Shown here: one piece after another, positions 5,238 to 6,640 of the stretch
Numbering within the stretch: position 1 is the stretch's first letter
How the letters are laid out: the number at the start of each line of letters is the position of its first letter
Origin: Rickettsiales bacterium
Lineage (GTDB): Bacteria; Pseudomonadota; Alphaproteobacteria; Rickettsiales; UBA8987
Assembly (NCBI GenBank): GCA_020631295.1
Contig: JAHDHN010000074.1
Location: forward strand, 1 to 6,640
Direction of reading: 5' to 3'
DNA length: 6,640 bases
The notes under the pieces: generated by a model
Database searches by the model: none
What the model was told of the DNA's origin: nothing
The model's input: the letters and a program-made list of their open reading frames with translations, nothing else
Position numbers and translations under genes: made by a program

Positions 5238-5756
5238 ATGTTACATCGCTTTGCCGTCATTCTTACCGCCGCTTTATTACTTGCGCCACAAGCCTATGCA
5301 TTATCCTGTGTGCAGCCAGATATATATCGCGCCTTTGAGGAGTATAAAGAGCGCGATGAACTTTATATTGTAGTGAAAGGGCAATTTGTTGAGCTGTTTG
5401 ATCAGCAAAGTATTACAACAATGGATAATGTAGTATCTCACTATAACAAAAAAACACCACGGATAAAACGTGCCTATATGGTGTTTGAGGGCACGCAGAT
5501 TTCACATAATAAGGCATATGATAAGCCGTTAGAACGCTATCTGGTGGAAATAAAAACAACATGCATGGGTGTGTGGTGTAGTGGAACACCGCCGCAAAAC
5601 ACAGAGCTGATCACCTTCATTGAAAAGCGTGAAGATGCGCTGCCACGCCTCACCACTTCCCCCTGCCCTGGCAATGTCTTCAGCGATGCGGAATCAATAA
5701 AAACAACAAAAAAGCTGCGCCGTTGTTTTCATCAGACCTGTTATAAAGGCAGATAA
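5238..5756 (+). CDS. Small secreted six-cysteine protein, function unknown
   Basis: The protein is 172 aa from the ATG at 5238, which follows a strong Shine-Dalgarno. An ATG at 5199 would place 13 hydrophilic residues before the signal and is rejected. The N-terminus is a classic Sec signal peptide: basic LHR, a hydrophobic core (FAVILTAALLLA), then PQAYA with likely cleavage after Ala21 (AYA|LSC). The cysteine after the signal is not in a proper lipobox, so a soluble periplasmic protein is more likely than a lipoprotein. The mature part has six cysteines (24, 109, 114, 133, 163, 168), an even number compatible with three disulphides. The pattern CVQPDIYRAFEEYKE...YIVVKG followed by CMGVWC and a late CP resembles uncharacterised secreted proteins I recall from alphaproteobacteria. 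It lies 42 bases upstream of ftsQ on the same strand; co-transcription is possible. Confidence 0.85.
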   Translation: MLHRFAVILTAALLLAPQAYALSCVQPDIYRAFEEYKERDELYIVVKGQFVELFDQQSITTMDNVVSHYNKKTPRIKRAYMVFEGTQISHNKAYDKPLERYLVEIKTTCMGVWCSGTPPQNTELITFIEKREDALPRLTTSPCPGNVFSDAESIKTTKKLRRCFHQTCYKGR

Positions 5757-5773
5757 TTTCACTTGCCTGCCTG

Positions 5774-5815
5774 AGGAAATATGTGATGCTTCATACCTAT
5801 GGAGCAGCAGTATGA
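5774..5815 (+). promoter_or_regulatory. Shine-Dalgarno and 9-codon leader ORF overlapping the ftsQ start
   Basis: AGGA (5774-5777) sits eight bases before an ATG at 5786 that opens a tiny frame, MLHTYGAAV, ending at TGA 5813-5815. The ftsQ ATG at 5799 lies inside this frame in another register and is about 21 bases from the AGGA, too far for direct use. A further ATG-TGA start-stop pair is at 5781-5786. Ribosomes loaded here could terminate and re-initiate at ftsQ. The mini-ORF's translation is inference. Confidence 0.35.
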
Positions 5816-6640
5816 ACATGCCTATGAAGTAACGCTAGACCGCGCTGCGCGATCCCGCAAATGGCGTCCGCGTATCCGTACTATATACCGTATACTTCTC
5901 ATCTCTGGTCTTATTGCTGCTGTGATTTACAGCACGTTATTTTTCACTGGTGGCGGGTATGGCCATGCACGCGATAAGGTAATGCTGTGGTGGATGCGCT
6001 CCACCCATTCGCAAGGCTTCACGCTCAAGCAGCTGGATATTACAGGCTACCGCCATGTGCCTAAGGAAGTGATTCTGCAGCAATTATTTAACACTACACA
6101 AGAAGTGGAAATCATCGGCTCTCCCTTGTTGCAATGGCAGCCAGACACCATGGAAAAGCAGCTAAAAGCACTGGGTTGGGTGCGTGAAGCTATGATACGG
6201 CGCCAATATCCCGACACGCTGATTATTCATGTAAAAGAAAAGATTCCTTACGCTATTTGGCAGCAGGGTGAGCTTTATTCCTTAATCGATGACGAAGGCA
6301 AAATTATCCACACCAGCACCGAGCTCTCTGAATTTGTGAGTTACAAAGACCTGCCGGTGATTGTGGGCACCTCTGCCAATACGCAGCTGGAGCAGCTCTT
6401 TTTCTTCATCACACAAGACGAGCAGATTTTCTATGGTATCGAATCCATCCAATGGATTGGCAAACGCCGTTGGAACGTGAATTTCTATCATGGCATGACC
6501 ATTTATCTGCCGGAGAAACAACCGGAAAAAGCCTGGCAGCGCATCGTGGAGCTGCATCAAGAAAAACAGCTGCTAGACCGCAAAATTGCCGTGATAGACA
6601 TGCGCCTGCCTGGCCGCATTGCCATGCTGCCGGATTTGTA
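5799..6640 (+). CDS. ftsQ: Cell division protein FtsQ, 5' part (runs off the window)
   Basis: The frame is open from ATG 5799 to the window end (280 codons plus two bases). An in-frame TGA at 5784-5786 bounds it upstream, and 5799 is the only standard start before the conserved region. Layout: a short basic cytoplasmic tail (1-28, including RSRKWRPRIR), one membrane segment (about 30-50, ILLISGLIAAVIYSTLFF), a POTRA domain (about 73-146: FTLKQLDITGYRHVPKE to YPDTLIIHVKEKIP), and the FtsQ beta domain (YAIWQQGELYSLIDDEGKII onward). FtsQ is a bitopic inner-membrane divisome protein that links early and late division proteins through FtsB/FtsL. In many alphaproteobacteria it is preceded by murB/ddl and followed by ftsA and ftsZ; here a secreted protein precedes it, so the upstream part of the cluster is rearranged. 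No good Shine-Dalgarno sits at the normal distance. Confidence 0.92.
   Translation, partial: MEQQYEHAYEVTLDRAARSRKWRPRIRTIYRILLISGLIAAVIYSTLFFTGGGYGHARDKVMLWWMRSTHSQGFTLKQLDITGYRHVPKEVILQQLFNTTQEVEIIGSPLLQWQPDTMEKQLKALGWVREAMIRRQYPDTLIIHVKEKIPYAIWQQGELYSLIDDEGKIIHTSTELSEFVSYKDLPVIVGTSANTQLEQLFFFITQDEQIFYGIESIQWIGKRRWNVNFYHGMTIYLPEKQPEKAWQRIVELHQEKQLLDRKIAVIDMRLPGRIAMLPDL

Noticed and set aside
6282..6560. 92-codon minus-strand frame
   Set aside because: Antisense to ftsQ, with no start signal or motif.
1..6640. CRISPR array, tRNA, rRNA, riboswitch
   Set aside because: No regularly spaced repeats, cloverleaf or conserved RNA motif was found by reading both strands.

Overview
The window most resembles a chromosomal piece of an alphaproteobacterium. 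This is inferred from an RlmE with a long basic N-terminal extension, an FtsQ of alphaproteobacterial style, and a small secreted Cys-rich protein of a type I associate with that class. No rRNA or tRNA is present, so the lineage stays unproven.

Left part (1-2712): an AT-rich accessory segment. It holds a complete two-gene HipB/HipA-type toxin-antitoxin operon (119-1620). After it come two dead mobile-element remnants joined head-on: the C-terminal tail of a serine recombinase (minus strand, about 1637-1903) and the last ~93 codons of an IS30-family transposase (plus strand, about 1905-2186). Next are 526 bases without a credible gene. They carry two structured blocks: a cluster of hairpins at 2233-2330, and a composite palindromic intergenic repeat at 2496-2629 bounded by CGTCAT/ATGACG.

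Middle part (2713-5080): housekeeping-type genes with more balanced base composition. rlmE (23S rRNA 2'-O-methyltransferase) overlaps a glutathione-synthetase-like ATP-grasp gene by ATGA, so the two are probably translationally coupled. The ATP-grasp protein keeps the GshB fold signature but has lost the usual glycine-rich loops. A gene of unknown function converges on it from the minus strand, and the two overlap at their stop codons. The unknown gene has a TATAAT box 7 bases before its ATG and no Shine-Dalgarno, so it is probably leaderless.

Right part (5081-6640): a divergent promoter region, a small secreted six-cysteine protein, then the start of ftsQ (cell division), which runs off the window. 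A 9-codon ORF with a well-placed Shine-Dalgarno overlaps the ftsQ start.

The genes do not form one pathway. The most unusual points are the probable autoregulated, near-leaderless hipBA promoter, the mobile-element junction, the two structured intergenic blocks, the atypical GshB-like enzyme and the ftsQ start region.
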